Shown here piece after piece: positions 1-9,433 of a stretch of DNA of 64,000 nucleotides. The DNA is from Alicyclobacillus tolerans (lineage in GTDB: Bacteria; Bacillota; Bacilli; Alicyclobacillales; Alicyclobacillaceae). The notes under the pieces are model-generated. The model saw nothing but the letters and a program-made list of their open reading frames with translations. It was not told where the DNA came from and did not search any database. Made by a program: the position numbers and the translations under genes. The stretch is from the NCBI RefSeq assembly GCF_021739485.1, contig NZ_JAJFNK010000019.1, positions 1-64,000 of the forward strand, in the 5' to 3' direction. The first letter of the stretch is position 1. Every line of letters starts with the position of its first letter.

Positions 1-218
1 AGTGACTGCACAGGCAAGCCCTGTGTAGCCGGGTGGTTGTCAACCTGCCCTGATGTCACCCCACCTCGCAAGCGAAGGAAGGAGATTCGAAAAGAATCGT
101 TTGCACTTCCGGGGAGTGGCAAGCTCCCGCCTCTATGCGCAGCATAGGCGGAAGTCAGTTGACCACTCTTCGCAGATACCATCCCTCCCCCACCATGAGC
201 TTCACCCTCACTCCGCCC
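1..218. other. Gene-free left edge with a possible folded RNA element
   Basis: No convincing gene. Positions 105-155 can fold as a three-way junction: outer stem ACTTCCG (105-111) with CGGAAGT (149-155), one hairpin GGGAG/CTCCC (112-128) and a second TATGC/GCATA (134-146). No poly-T tract follows on either strand, so it is not an obvious terminator for the peptidase gene ending at 219, and it matches no riboswitch consensus I recognise. The left part is cut by the window edge. Confidence 0.3.
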
Positions 219-1328
219 TTACACGTCAATCACGACGTCCTTGAGTTCCTTCGGAGCCTTATTCAAAGAACGCGCTCCATTTTCCTCGATGATGACCAAA
301 TCTTCAATCCTTACGCCGAACTTCCCAGGTAAATAGATTCCAGGTTCCACGCTCATGACCATTCCCGGTGCCAGCACTTCGTCATTGCCAGCCACCACAA
401 ATGGAGCCTCGTGGATCTCTAAACCCACACCATGTCCAGTCCGGTGAGTAAAATACGGCCCGTATCCTTGAGATTCGATGACATTGCGCACCGCTTCATC
501 GACGGCTTTCAGGGCCACACCCGGCTTTGCGGCTTGTATTCCTGCCCGTTGCGCATCCAGGACACATTGATACACGCGCGCAATTTCGTCGTCAGGTTCC
601 CCCAAGATGAAGGTCCGGGTGATGTCGCTACAGTAGTGCTGGTGGATTCCACCGGTATCTACGATGACGGTACTGCCTTCAACCAGTTTGGACGCATCTG
701 GCTCGTGATGAGGAGAGGCTGCGTTGATTTGACTTGCGACAATGGGTGGGAAAGACATCCCCTGCGCTCCGACATCCTCCCATAATTTGGCCAATTGGCC
801 GGCTGCAGCGCGTTCCTCGCTGCCTGGCTGAAGAAACATGCGAATCTTGGCCACCACTTCATCGGCCATCTCCGACGCGGTTTGCAAAAGTGCCGCTTCG
901 GCACGGTCTTTGATTGCCCGCAGCTTTCCCAACAACGGATCGGCCAGACTTGGAATCCCGTTCGATGGACGCGTTTGCAAAAATGAGAGTAAGTGTCTGG
1001 CTTCCCAGGCCCCATCGACCGCAACGCGACCCACTTCTTTCGCAAGTTGTCCCCCGAGCACATCGTACATGCTTGCTCCATCCTGCCAAAGGATGGTTTT
1101 AACTGGAGCTTTCTCGACCTCGCTGGAAAACATTTGGTGAACAATCCAAACGGTCTCCAAATCTGGACGCAGCACCAGCGCACATGCGCGTTCCCCGGTT
1201 TCCAGCCAAATTCCGGTCAAATAGTACATGTTCGCGGGCGATGTAACAATCAACGCTTCAATTCCGGCTTTCGCCATTTCGGCTTTGGTGTGCTCCTGCC
1301 GATCGCGATGCACATTCCTGTCATTCAT
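219..1328 (-). CDS. M24 family metallopeptidase (Xaa-Pro aminopeptidase/dipeptidase type)
   Basis: Cytosolic dinuclear-metal peptidase of the pita-bread (M24B) fold, 369 aa, the usual length for the short Xaa-Pro dipeptidase/YpdF-like group. The N-terminal creatinase-like domain covers about residues 10-135. The catalytic domain shows all five expected metal ligands: D224 (VDTGG), D235 (SDITRTF), H299 ([10 protein letters not shown]), E328 (SVEPGIY) and E342 (RIEDL). The ATG at 1328 follows a G-rich stretch (GGGGGGA) at about 8 bases. Family knowledge: such enzymes trim peptides with proline at position 2. Which member of the group it is cannot be fixed from sequence alone. It appears to be a single-gene unit. 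Confidence 0.9.
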   Translation of the reverse strand: MNDRNVHRDRQEHTKAEMAKAGIEALIVTSPANMYYLTGIWLETGERACALVLRPDLETVWIVHQMFSSEVEKAPVKTILWQDGASMYDVLGGQLAKEVGRVAVDGAWEARHLLSFLQTRPSNGIPSLADPLLGKLRAIKDRAEAALLQTASEMADEVVAKIRMFLQPGSEERAAAGQLAKLWEDVGAQGMSFPPIVASQINAASPHHEPDASKLVEGSTVIVDTGGIHQHYCSDITRTFILGEPDDEIARVYQCVLDAQRAGIQAAKPGVALKAVDEAVRNVIESQGYGPYFTHRTGHGVGLEIHEAPFVVAGNDEVLAPGMVMSVEPGIYLPGKFGVRIEDLVIIEENGARSLNKAPKELKDVVIDV

Positions 1329-1440
1329 TTGCGTTATCCCCCCAATTCCCGTACCCTGTGACTTTCAGTTTATCAATTGCGCGCATTCGAATCACCTGCG
1401 CGCTTAAACTAGCATGCTTGAATCTACACAATTGAACCTG

Positions 1441-1471
1441 TGCACCTCCACTTGCACCTCCACTTGCACCT
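1441..1471. repeat. 12-bp tandem repeat, 2.6 copies
   Basis: The unit TGCACCTCCACT is present twice, followed by TGCACCT. It lies in the 250-bp gap between the M24 gene and the spore-coat ATP-grasp gene. No function is evident; it could reflect slippage. Confidence 0.6.
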
Positions 1472-1580
1472 GATTAACGGATGCCTGAACGGCAAACGCA
1501 CAGCTTGTCCAACCCGCAAAGCAGCCGCATGAGGTGCCGCGGCCAGACTTCTCGGCAGGCCTGCGAAAACCCCATTGCAC

Positions 1581-2693
1581 CTAAAAGACAGGCGCCCGGT
1601 GGTGCAGCAGCAAAAACTTTCCAAACCCAGCCACAGACTTCATGGCCGCATCGACTTCCGCATTGGTCAGAATGTCTCTCCCAGGACGCCCGTTGCAATC
1701 GTACACATATTGAGTTTTGTCTTGTGCAATTCCCACATCGATGCCCAGAACCCCCAGAGTTGGATGAACCTGCTCAAGCCGTTGTGCAACCGTCAAGGCC
1801 AAATTCCCCGCGTGGAATAAGCTCGACTCTGGCAATTGAAGGGATTCAAGCACAGCCTTTCGCTCTTCACTTTCAAAAGTGAGAGACTTCACCTCTCCGC
1901 CGGCATGAAAGTTGGTCAACTCAGACCCCAATGCACCAAAACGCCCTGTCACAGCCACCACGTCCCATTTCCCCGTTTCAGCGCGCTGCACCGTATACCG
2001 AAAGTCCACCTTTCTGCCCTCCGGAGTCTTCAGGAGTGACACGTGTTCCTGAGCCATGTAGTTGCGCTGCTTGCGAGCCGCATGGACAAATGCCCTGAGC
2101 TCGATGGAATCCATCTCTTGCCTGACGCGTTTGCCAAAAAAGCGATCGGCGGCTACGCGGTAGCGCCGGGGACTAAGCCGCTCGATAAACGCCATGTTGC
2201 GTCCTCCGGATCCAAAAGTTGGCTTGAGCCAAATGCGCGGGCTCTCCTGCAGCATGCGCAAGACATCCGCCCCGGTCACGTTGTACAACGTTGCAGGAAG
2301 TCGCCCATAGCGAAGCGGTGCCTGTTCAAGGACGCGGTACACTGCGTCTTTCGCGGGCAAAACCGGATTGAAATAAGGGGTTTTAAACCGTTCCAAATTT
2401 CTGCGCAGCTGCTTATAGGCCCTTTTGTACGTCTTCAAGTCTTCTAAATACATGGCGTCGTAGACGACTGCATTTTCCGTTCTAACCTTCGTCTTTTGCC
2501 ACACACTTTTTCCTTGCTGCGCTTTGTACTGCCATCCCGCAATGCGGCTTGTGGGCGTGTTGTAATACGCCGGTGTCGTCACCAGCAGTCCGAGTTCATA
2601 TTGCTCGCAATACTTGCCCAGTTGTTCAAAAGTGAACTTGCGCCGCAAGCGTCCAGCCATGTCGGGAGGGCCTCCGGTTACCGCGATGAGCAC
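1581..2693 (-). CDS. YheC/YheD family endospore coat-associated ATP-grasp protein
   Basis: 370 aa, starting at GTG 2693 behind a GAGGGGG ribosome binding site. The C-terminal two thirds is an ATP-grasp fold: the glycine-rich loop PTFGSGGRNM lies near residue 170, and YDCNGRPG near residue 345 gives the metal-binding Asn. Family knowledge: YheC/YheD proteins are found in spores of Bacillales and resemble ligases that join carboxylates to amines; their substrate is not known. It is divergent from the CotSA-like glycosyltransferase gene, which starts about 140 bp away, and that neighbour supports a spore-surface role. The functional assignment is inferred from family only. Confidence 0.8.
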   Translation of the reverse strand: MLIAVTGGPPDMAGRLRRKFTFEQLGKYCEQYELGLLVTTPAYYNTPTSRIAGWQYKAQQGKSVWQKTKVRTENAVVYDAMYLEDLKTYKRAYKQLRRNLERFKTPYFNPVLPAKDAVYRVLEQAPLRYGRLPATLYNVTGADVLRMLQESPRIWLKPTFGSGGRNMAFIERLSPRRYRVAADRFFGKRVRQEMDSIELRAFVHAARKQRNYMAQEHVSLLKTPEGRKVDFRYTVQRAETGKWDVVAVTGRFGALGSELTNFHAGGEVKSLTFESEERKAVLESLQLPESSLFHAGNLALTVAQRLEQVHPTLGVLGIDVGIAQDKTQYVYDCNGRPGRDILTNAEVDAAMKSVAGFGKFLLLHHRAPVF

Positions 2694-2834
2694 GTGCGTT
2701 CCCCCTCATTCGAACGTCGATCCAACGTATGCGACGACACAAATTTTGGGTATGGGTGAAGGCCTGCTCTGGTTACAAATTCATTTGCCTTCACGTATCT
2801 TACAAGCGAGGCGATGCGAAAGAGGTGGTCCAGA

Positions 2835-3980
2835 GTGGCAAACGTTGCAGTCGTTGCACCAGAAGACTTGCCAATCCCGCCGCTCAGCGGCGGTTCCGTC
2901 CAGATCTATTTGCATTCCCTGATGCGAGCCCTCAACAACCGGACAGCTCCGGGGCACTCGAGAATTACCCTCATCAGTCCTGGAAAACGGCCTAAACGGT
3001 GGCTGAGCGCCCCGCATTTACACGCGGTCTCCGTCGGCGGTCCGGCGTCGAGGTACCGGGACAAAGTTCTGCACCTCCTCCAAGACTTACGTCCTGAAGT
3101 GGTTCAAATCGACAACCGCCCGGATTTTGTCTTCGCAGTCAAACGCCTTTTGCCCAAAAGCAAAATTGTATTGAACCTTCACTCCACCACTTTTTTGGGG
3201 CCGCAGAACATTTCTCCCGTTTTGGCTCGCAAAGCTCTTTCAATCGCCGATGTGGTGGTTGTCAACAGCCGCTACTTAAAACGCCTCATTGAGCAAAAGC
3301 ATCGCATGGCGACTGCAAGTTGGAACGTGCGCGTCATTTACCCTGGGGTGGAACTTGACCGGTTCGACAAAAGTCACGCAGGCAAAAACCTTTCGACAGG
3401 GGCCAGCCGTGCTCCCAACCCAAGGTCCCCGTTTCACATCCTTTACGTCGGCCGAGTCATTCGACAAAAAGGCGTCGATGTTCTGGTAGATGCCATCCGG
3501 CAATTACACGGCCGAAAAATCCCGGTGGAACTGACCGTTGTCGGTAAAACGCCGCCGTGGGAAAGGAACTACGCGAAAAAAATTCGGGCGTCTGCAAAGA
3601 ACCTGCCCATCCGCTTCAAGGGATTTGTTTCTCCCCAAAAACTGCCCCAGTCCTATTGGCAAGCGGACGTTTTGGTTTGCCCTTCTCAGTGGCGGGAAGC
3701 CTTCGGCCTCGTCAACGTCGAGGCACTTGCGGCAGGCCTTCCTGTGATTGCGAGCAGACTTGGAGGAATTCGTGAAATTGTAGACGACACCTGTGGAATT
3801 TTAGTGCCTTCCTACCGTAGTGCGCGTTCTTTCGCAAACGCCATTGAACAGTTGCAATCCAATCCAGGACTGCACGAAAAACTCAAACAAGGCGCAAAAA
3901 AACGCGCCGCTGAATTTACCTGGCATGAAACGGCGCGCCAATTTTCAAAACTGTACGACGACCTGTCCGGTTCCAGATAA
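2835..3980 (+). CDS. GT4-family glycosyltransferase, CotSA-like (spore coat)
   Basis: Retaining GT-B glycosyltransferase of about 381 aa. The N-terminal motif with PIPPLSGGS matches the acceptor-domain start of CotSA-like proteins. The donor domain has the usual HILYVGRVIRQKGVD near residue 205, and EAFGLVNVEALAAGLP gives the EX7E nucleotide-sugar motif. An ATG at 2814 is in frame, but GTG 2835 is preferred: AAGAGGTGG (2820-2828) sits 6 bases upstream of it and the first conserved residues (VANVAVVAPE) begin there. Its divergent neighbour is a YheC/YheD spore-coat protein, so glycosylation of the spore surface is a reasonable guess. The sugar and acceptor are unknown. Confidence 0.82.
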   Translation: MANVAVVAPEDLPIPPLSGGSVQIYLHSLMRALNNRTAPGHSRITLISPGKRPKRWLSAPHLHAVSVGGPASRYRDKVLHLLQDLRPEVVQIDNRPDFVFAVKRLLPKSKIVLNLHSTTFLGPQNISPVLARKALSIADVVVVNSRYLKRLIEQKHRMATASWNVRVIYPGVELDRFDKSHAGKNLSTGASRAPNPRSPFHILYVGRVIRQKGVDVLVDAIRQLHGRKIPVELTVVGKTPPWERNYAKKIRASAKNLPIRFKGFVSPQKLPQSYWQADVLVCPSQWREAFGLVNVEALAAGLPVIASRLGGIREIVDDTCGILVPSYRSARSFANAIEQLQSNPGLHEKLKQGAKKRAAEFTWHETARQFSKLYDDLSGSR

Positions 3981-4014
3981 CAATCCGGTGCGGGCCGGTG
4001 CGGACATCTGTACG

Positions 4015-4206
4015 CTAAAACAAAATATGAGTAATGTGAACGTTGTGGGTGCCGGCTTGATACCCGACAGCAAACCCAAACAGCAGCAAAAAAGCCAACC
4101 AAAACAAAACCGCCAATAGCGTAAAAAGCCATCGAAGAACTCTTCTTCGCAGATAGGTGCACAAAACTGCAATTACAAACAGCAAAATCAGTAAACCAAC
4201 GAGCAA
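4015..4206 (-). CDS. Small two-helix membrane protein
   Basis: 63 aa, starting at TTG 4206, which has GGGAGAG (4213-4219) 6 bases upstream; an earlier in-frame TTG at 4212 is too close to that site. The sequence is two hydrophobic segments (about residues 1-16 and 26-48) separated by a basic loop (YLRRRVLR), ending in a short polar tail. I do not recognise a family. It is convergent with the glycosyltransferase gene and stands alone before ispH. Confidence 0.5.
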   Translation of the reverse strand: MLVGLLILLFVIAVLCTYLRRRVLRWLFTLLAVLFWLAFLLLFGFAVGYQAGTHNVHITHILF

Positions 4207-4310
4207 ACTCAACTCTCCCAGCCAACGAACTTTGTCTTTGCCGTCCGCGCTACTCGATATCGCTATTCTGTACGCACATCACAAACTCCTGCTGTACGCG
4301 GCTGCAGCGG

Positions 4311-5246
4311 TTACCTCCGTGTCGGCAGTAACCGATCGGGTTCAACGGTTCGCACCGGTTCCCATGTCGCAGGGTCTTTTTCGTCAAACTGCTCGAGGTA
4401 GTGGACAACTTCGTTGGTAATCGGCGTAGGCGTAGACGCCCCTGCCGTCACGGCGACTTTGCGAATTCCCTTTAACCACGCTGTGTCGATCTCGGTGACA
4501 TCCGCGACCCGCTTTGCCGGAGTGCCGGCAATTTGCTCGGACACCTGTGCTAAACGGTTTGAATTGTTGCTGCGCGGGTCTCCGACGACGATGCACAAAT
4601 CCGCTTCTTTGGCTCCCTCTGCCACCGCCTGCTGGCGCGTCTGTGTCGCCATGCAAATTTCGTTGTAAACCTCGGCTTGCGGGTACTTTTTCTGCACAGC
4701 CTGCATCAGGTCGGCGGTGTCCCATTGACTCATCGTCGTCTGATTGGTCACTGCGATTTTATCGTTGTGAATCTCCAATTGCTCGATATCGTCGAGATTC
4801 TCCACTAGAAACACGTGCTCCGGTGCGACGCCCACGGCCCCTTCCGGTTCCGGGTGACCCTTCCTGCCAATGTAGACAATGTCGTAGCCAAGGGCAACGC
4901 GATCGCGAATCAGGTCGTGGGTGCGGGTTACGTCCGGGCAGGTCGCGTCAATCACGCGCAGGCCACGCTCTGCCGCGCGGCGTTTTACCAAAGGAGACAC
5001 CCCGTGCGCCGTGAAGATGACGGTACCGTGGTCAATTTTTTCAAGCAACTCCATGCGGTTTGCCCCGTCCAGCGTGATGACTCCTTCGCGTTCAAACGCC
5101 TGCACGACGTGCTGATTGTGGACGAGCATTCCTAAAATATATACCGGTCTCGGCAGAGTTTTATCGTCTGCCGCTTGCTTTGCCATCACCATGGCGTCGA
5201 CGACACCGTAGCAGTATCCTCGCGGACTGATTCGAATGACTTCCAT
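4311..5246 (-). CDS. ispH: 4-hydroxy-3-methylbut-2-enyl diphosphate reductase
   Basis: Last enzyme of the MEP isoprenoid pathway; reduces HMBPP to IPP and DMAPP with an Fe-S cluster. 311 aa, the normal length. The three cluster cysteines are visible in GYCYGV (C12), DATCPDV (near 100) and [10 protein letters not shown] (near 195), along with the HxxxHP-type FTAHGVSP and KGHPEPEG motifs. It starts at ATG 5246 with GGAAGGGG six bases upstream. It feeds isoprenoid precursors for menaquinone and undecaprenyl phosphate. A TATAAT-like box lies on the minus strand about 30 bases upstream of the start, but no good -35 is visible. Confidence 0.95.
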   Translation of the reverse strand: MEVIRISPRGYCYGVVDAMVMAKQAADDKTLPRPVYILGMLVHNQHVVQAFEREGVITLDGANRMELLEKIDHGTVIFTAHGVSPLVKRRAAERGLRVIDATCPDVTRTHDLIRDRVALGYDIVYIGRKGHPEPEGAVGVAPEHVFLVENLDDIEQLEIHNDKIAVTNQTTMSQWDTADLMQAVQKKYPQAEVYNEICMATQTRQQAVAEGAKEADLCIVVGDPRSNNSNRLAQVSEQIAGTPAKRVADVTEIDTAWLKGIRKVAVTAGASTPTPITNEVVHYLEQFDEKDPATWEPVRTVEPDRLLPTRR

Positions 5247-5422
5247 GATAAACCCCTTCCGTCTGTTTCACTCCGTATTATACTCCACTTTAATCGAGAC
5301 GGAGGAAAGGGCTATGACGCAAATCACGCAACGCCAAACTGTGCAGGCCTCTTGCCGACTCACCAGGAAACACCTGTCGCTCTCAGGCCCCGGTTCCATT
5401 GGGGTTCGTGAAGCCAGCGGCA

Positions 5423-6316
5423 TTACCCGATGGCTTCACGAATTTTCCGGGACAACTCTATATCCCCGCTGGCCACGATGTCCCGTGTGGCGAGGTGGTA
5501 CTCGGCGCCGTTCATATCTCCCGCAAAACCGCCTGCAGCCTGAATCAACAGCACCCCCGCCGCCAAGTCCCAGGCGTTTAAGTCGTATTCCCAGAACGCG
5601 TCCAGACGTCCGGCTGCAACGTAAGCCAGGTGTAAGGCCGCCGACCCCATCGCGCGCAGGTTTTTAACCTGGCCAGAGAGCCGAATACCCGCTTCAGTCG
5701 TTCGCTCGCGTTCTGAACTGCGCGTCGGAAACCCTGTCGCTACTACGCTTTCTTCCAGCCGGGTGCGCTTGGTGACAGACAATTCCCGTCCAGGCAACGC
5801 GCCAAGCGGGTTCTGGGCAAAGGCATCCGCGTCGGCCGAGGAAGCCAGGTAAGCGCCGTGCGAATCCATCCCCAGGAAAACCTCTGCGCGATAAGGGTCG
5901 TACACGACGCCAGCTTTGAGTTTCCCGTTTTGGGCATAGCCAATCGATACGACAGACACGGGTATTCCATAGACAAAATTGGTCGTGCCGTCCAAGGGGT
6001 CGACAATCCACAGGTGGTCTTGCCCTTGCACTTTTTGAGCGGCTTGTAAAGAGGCTTCGGAACCCGGTGCTGTCGTCTCTTCCCCCAAGATACTGTGGGT
6101 CGGAAACGCAGCAGAGATCTGGGCGCGAATGCGGCGTTCGCACTCTGGGTCGACGTCTGTGACCAAGTCCGAGGGAGAGGATTTCGTCTTTACATGTAAT
6201 TCGGTGTCTAATCTGGAGCGAAAGTAATCTCCGGCTTCGAGCGCAGCCTGGATGGCCACGGCAAGTACCTGCCGCAGTTTTTGGTCTTCCAACTTTTGAT
6301 GGACTTCATGGCTCAT
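5423..6316 (-). CDS. Inositol monophosphatase family protein
   Basis: Mg-dependent, Li-sensitive-type phosphatase, 297 aa. Motifs: GEET (metal-binding Glu), WIVDPLDGTTNFVYG (metal-binding Asp residues and the DG(T/S) motif) and the C-terminal NAWDLAAGVLLIQAAGG. The start is set at ATG 6316, with GGGAGGA about 8 bases before it; an upstream in-frame start at 6361 has no such site. Substrates in bacteria include inositol phosphates, PAP and fructose bisphosphate, and sequence alone cannot decide. The stop codon lies in the loop of a 12-bp inverted repeat (5405-5442). Confidence 0.9.
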   Translation of the reverse strand: MSHEVHQKLEDQKLRQVLAVAIQAALEAGDYFRSRLDTELHVKTKSSPSDLVTDVDPECERRIRAQISAAFPTHSILGEETTAPGSEASLQAAQKVQGQDHLWIVDPLDGTTNFVYGIPVSVVSIGYAQNGKLKAGVVYDPYRAEVFLGMDSHGAYLASSADADAFAQNPLGALPGRELSVTKRTRLEESVVATGFPTRSSERERTTEAGIRLSGQVKNLRAMGSAALHLAYVAAGRLDAFWEYDLNAWDLAAGVLLIQAAGGFAGDMNGAEYHLATRDIVASGDIELSRKIREAIG

Positions 6317-6390
6317 GTCTGGGTTCCTCCCTGCCCGTACGGTCGTTTTTTGCGGGTTCAACCTTTGCGCGTTGGTTCCTTTTCAGTGTT

Positions 6391-9025
6391 TTACAGCGCT
6401 GCCTCGTTTGCAGCTAGGCTAAGCTTCGTCTCTTCCAAGTCCTTATCCCCGATAGAGAGGTATAACTTGCTGATGTCTCCCCACTGCAAAGGCGGCTTGA
6501 CAAACAACCAGCGCAGGCGTTGGCGTTGTGCGGCCCGAACCTCCATCTCCCCCGTAAAAAACAGGGCGGATTCAGGAGAGGGACCTACAGCGAGTGCGTC
6601 CACTGGGGCTTTCACCGGTGCGATCGCGGAAGGTCTTTGATAGGGATCGGCACCCGTCCACAGTAAAAACACGTTGTCGTTTTGAGAACCTCCTGCTTTA
6701 AACCCGCCTTTTTCGCCTTCTTCGCCTTTTCCGGCCTCGTCGCGCTTTGCTGCTGAAGATTGGGTGGTCTTCGCCCTGGCGGCAGCTGCACAACCCTCGC
6801 TTGGAACGGCCGAAAGGGGCTCCATCTCGACTTCCACTTCCACCACCGTGTTAAAGGTTTCGCCATACTTGCGGTAATCTTCCGTCACGCGAACGCCTGT
6901 CACGCGAATACGTGCCGATGCCTCAGACACCTCTGCCCAATTGCCAAAACCCACAACCTCCGGCGTCTTGTGCGTCGGGATGTAATTCCAAAACCAGGCC
7001 GCAATTCGACGCAACTCGTCTTCCCGGTGACGGGGCTCCAAGATGCCGTGCCCCTCGCGCGGGTAATGAACGAATTCGACCGTCTTCCCGGCTTCCAACA
7101 ACGCGTTGTACATCTCTTTAGAACGTGTTGTCATCCGCATCGCCGTGCACAATCAGGACAGGCGTCTGAACTTTGGAAACGTATCGCGAAGGAGACCGCT
7201 CGAGATACAGGGATTCGTTCTCCCAGTACCGCCCCAGGTACATGGTTTCCCAACTCCGGCTTTGCGAACACCCGAAATCGGTAAACAGACTCCAGATGCC
7301 AAACTCCGAGACGGCAGCTTGAAAGCGGGTCTCGTGGCCGAGGATCCAATTGGTCATGTAGCCCCCGTAGCTTCCCCCGAGTACACCCATGCGCTGATCG
7401 TCGATGAGTCCAGTGGCCGCAACCGCGTCGACTCCCGTCATAATGTCTCGGTAGTCTCCTCCGCCTAAATCGCGTTGGTTCCCTTCCACCATTTCTTGCC
7501 CATAGCCAATCCCGCCGCGGTAATTTGGCGCAAACACGGCGTACCCCAGCCCAGCCAGCCAGTGCCAGTTTACGTATTGCGAAAACCCGCGCGTCGTATG
7601 CCAGGCAGGTCCTCCGTGAATCTCGACCAAAAGCGGCCATTTCTTCGGCGCCCCTGGTTCGCTGTTGGGGAGAACGAGCACCCCTTCCACGTCCATTCCG
7701 TCCGCTGAGCGCCATTGAAATGGACGGGTTTGGGCCCGTGCGCGATCGTCCCATTCGTCTTGCAGATGCGTCAACCTCTTGACTTGCCCGCTTGGCAATT
7801 CCGCCGCAAACAATTCAAACGGCGTATCGGCGTCTTCGGCCCGAAACACGAGAAGCTTGTAGTCTGCCGAAACGTCCATCCCCCGGACAATCGCCTGGGA
7901 ATTTCCAAACGCGCGCCATGTCGGCAAATCCTGTTTCTCAACAACAGCTGAAATCCCGCTGAGCATGCCAAGCGGCGCATACAGGCCCTGTTCCAACTGC
8001 ACCGCGAAGCTGTCCAGACCGACCCAGGTGTAATCCTCCACATCGCCCACGATGTCCGTTTTTGCGGTCACATTGACTAATTTCACACCACCGGTACTGC
8101 CCAACTCAGGACGGCCCTCTTGTTCGACTTTTTGGCTGTCCCGAAAAACCGTTGCAGCCGCTGGTACGACCCATAAATCGCTGACCGAAGTCTCTGTCAA
8201 TTCCTTGCGCGGCGCAATGAACGAAATCCATTGGTCGTCCGGCGAAAATTGAGCATGACGACAAGCTCCGCTGCGAATTGCAAGCGGTTGAGCATGCCAC
8301 AGTTCTTCCTCTTCACCGACGGACTTTGTCTCATTGGGAGGCACCAAGCGCCACAAGTCCGTCTTATCCCAATCGTTATCCAAACCTGTGTAGTTTGTCG
8401 CAAACACGATTTGTTTTCCATCGTGCGACACAGACAGTTCCAGCAACCCGTAATCCCGTGCATACCGCGTTACCACTTTGTCTTCCTTCAGGAAAACCTC
8501 GCAAATCCGCCGCGGCTGATTCGCCCGTTCTTCGTGGACGAAATCTCTCTTTTCCTCTTCCCTCGCTTTTTCTCTTTGCTTGTCGTATTCCGTCTTTTGT
8601 GCGTCCGCAATCACAAAAACGCTGTCTCCAGACGGCGAAAATTCAAACTCGTAAATTTGCCCCAGTTCTTCGCCGACGCAGTGTGCTTCTCCGCCTGACA
8701 GCGGCAGTATGTACAAACGCGATTTGTTCTCTTGGGACTCGTCAGCCTCGTCTTCGTCCTCTTGTGTAAAGCGACGATCGCTCAAAAACGCCAGCCGCTG
8801 ACCATCAGGACTGTACTTTGGGCTCGTGTCATTGTACGGTCCAAACGTCAGTGCCACAGGCGGTTCGCTGCCGGCAAGGCTTTGACGCCACAGTTTCGTC
8901 CGGTACTGCCCTTTGTCCTCATCCAAAGTGCGCAGTGCGTAGACGCATTGCCCGCCATCTGGAGCCACTGTCACATCGACAGGGTTTTTCACTCTGAGTA
9001 GATCTTCAATTGACCATGGCTGCAA
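6391..9025 (-). pseudogene. S9 prolyl-oligopeptidase-family serine peptidase, frameshifted
   Basis: One gene read in two frames. Frame 1 (9025-7118) has the N-terminal beta-propeller and the nucleophile motif GGSYGGYM; it stops just after the catalytic Asp motif HGDADDN. Frame 2 (about 7130-6391) continues the hydrolase with SKEMYNALLEAGKTVEF and the catalytic His in PREGHG. The linker between the Asp motif and KEMY looks about four residues shorter than in relatives, so a small out-of-frame deletion fits better than a one-base read error. TTG 9025 has AAGGGGGAG 6 bases upstream. After the hydrolase comes an odd tail of about 180 residues, rich in Ala/Lys/Glu and then beta-like. If the shift is real, Ser and Asp are separated from His and the enzyme is dead. 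Confidence 0.82.
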
Positions 9026-9194
9026 CTACGACTCCCCCTTACCCCGAGCATACCACATTCCGGCTCCTTCTCCGGAAACGCGGGCACTCTGCGAGAAAAA
9101 ACGAACGCCCGCCGGCGCTCCCGGACATTCGCCGGCATGCCAACAGGCGTTCTAAAAATCGACATCGCCATAACCCATTCAAACTAAAGATGAA

Positions 9195-9401
9195 TCATGA
9201 CACCAATTCATATCCAGCCTCGTCGATGGCCTCTTTCATAGCTTCATGACTGACGGACTGGGTCATTTCGACGGTGACTTCCCCTTTCTCCAAGTCGACC
9301 GTAGCCTTGGCGACGCCGGGCAAATCGGAGAGAGCGCTCTCTACAGCGTGTTTGCAATGGTTGCAAGTCATTCCCTTGACCTTTAACACCTCTGTGGACA
9401 T
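9195..9401 (-). CDS. copZ: Copper chaperone CopZ
   Basis: 68 aa single HMA domain that carries Cu(I) to the CopA exporter and to CsoR. The metal site is GMTCNHC (C13, C16). ATG 9401 is chosen because AAAGGAGGTG (9411-9420) lies 6 bases upstream; a longer in-frame start would overlap that site. It is the last gene of csoR-copA-copZ, with about 32 bases between it and copA. Confidence 0.93.
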   Translation of the reverse strand: MSTEVLKVKGMTCNHCKHAVESALSDLPGVAKATVDLEKGEVTVEMTQSVSHEAMKEAIDEAGYELVS

Positions 9402-9433
9402 CTTTAACACCTCCTTTCAAGGGCCTGTAAACG

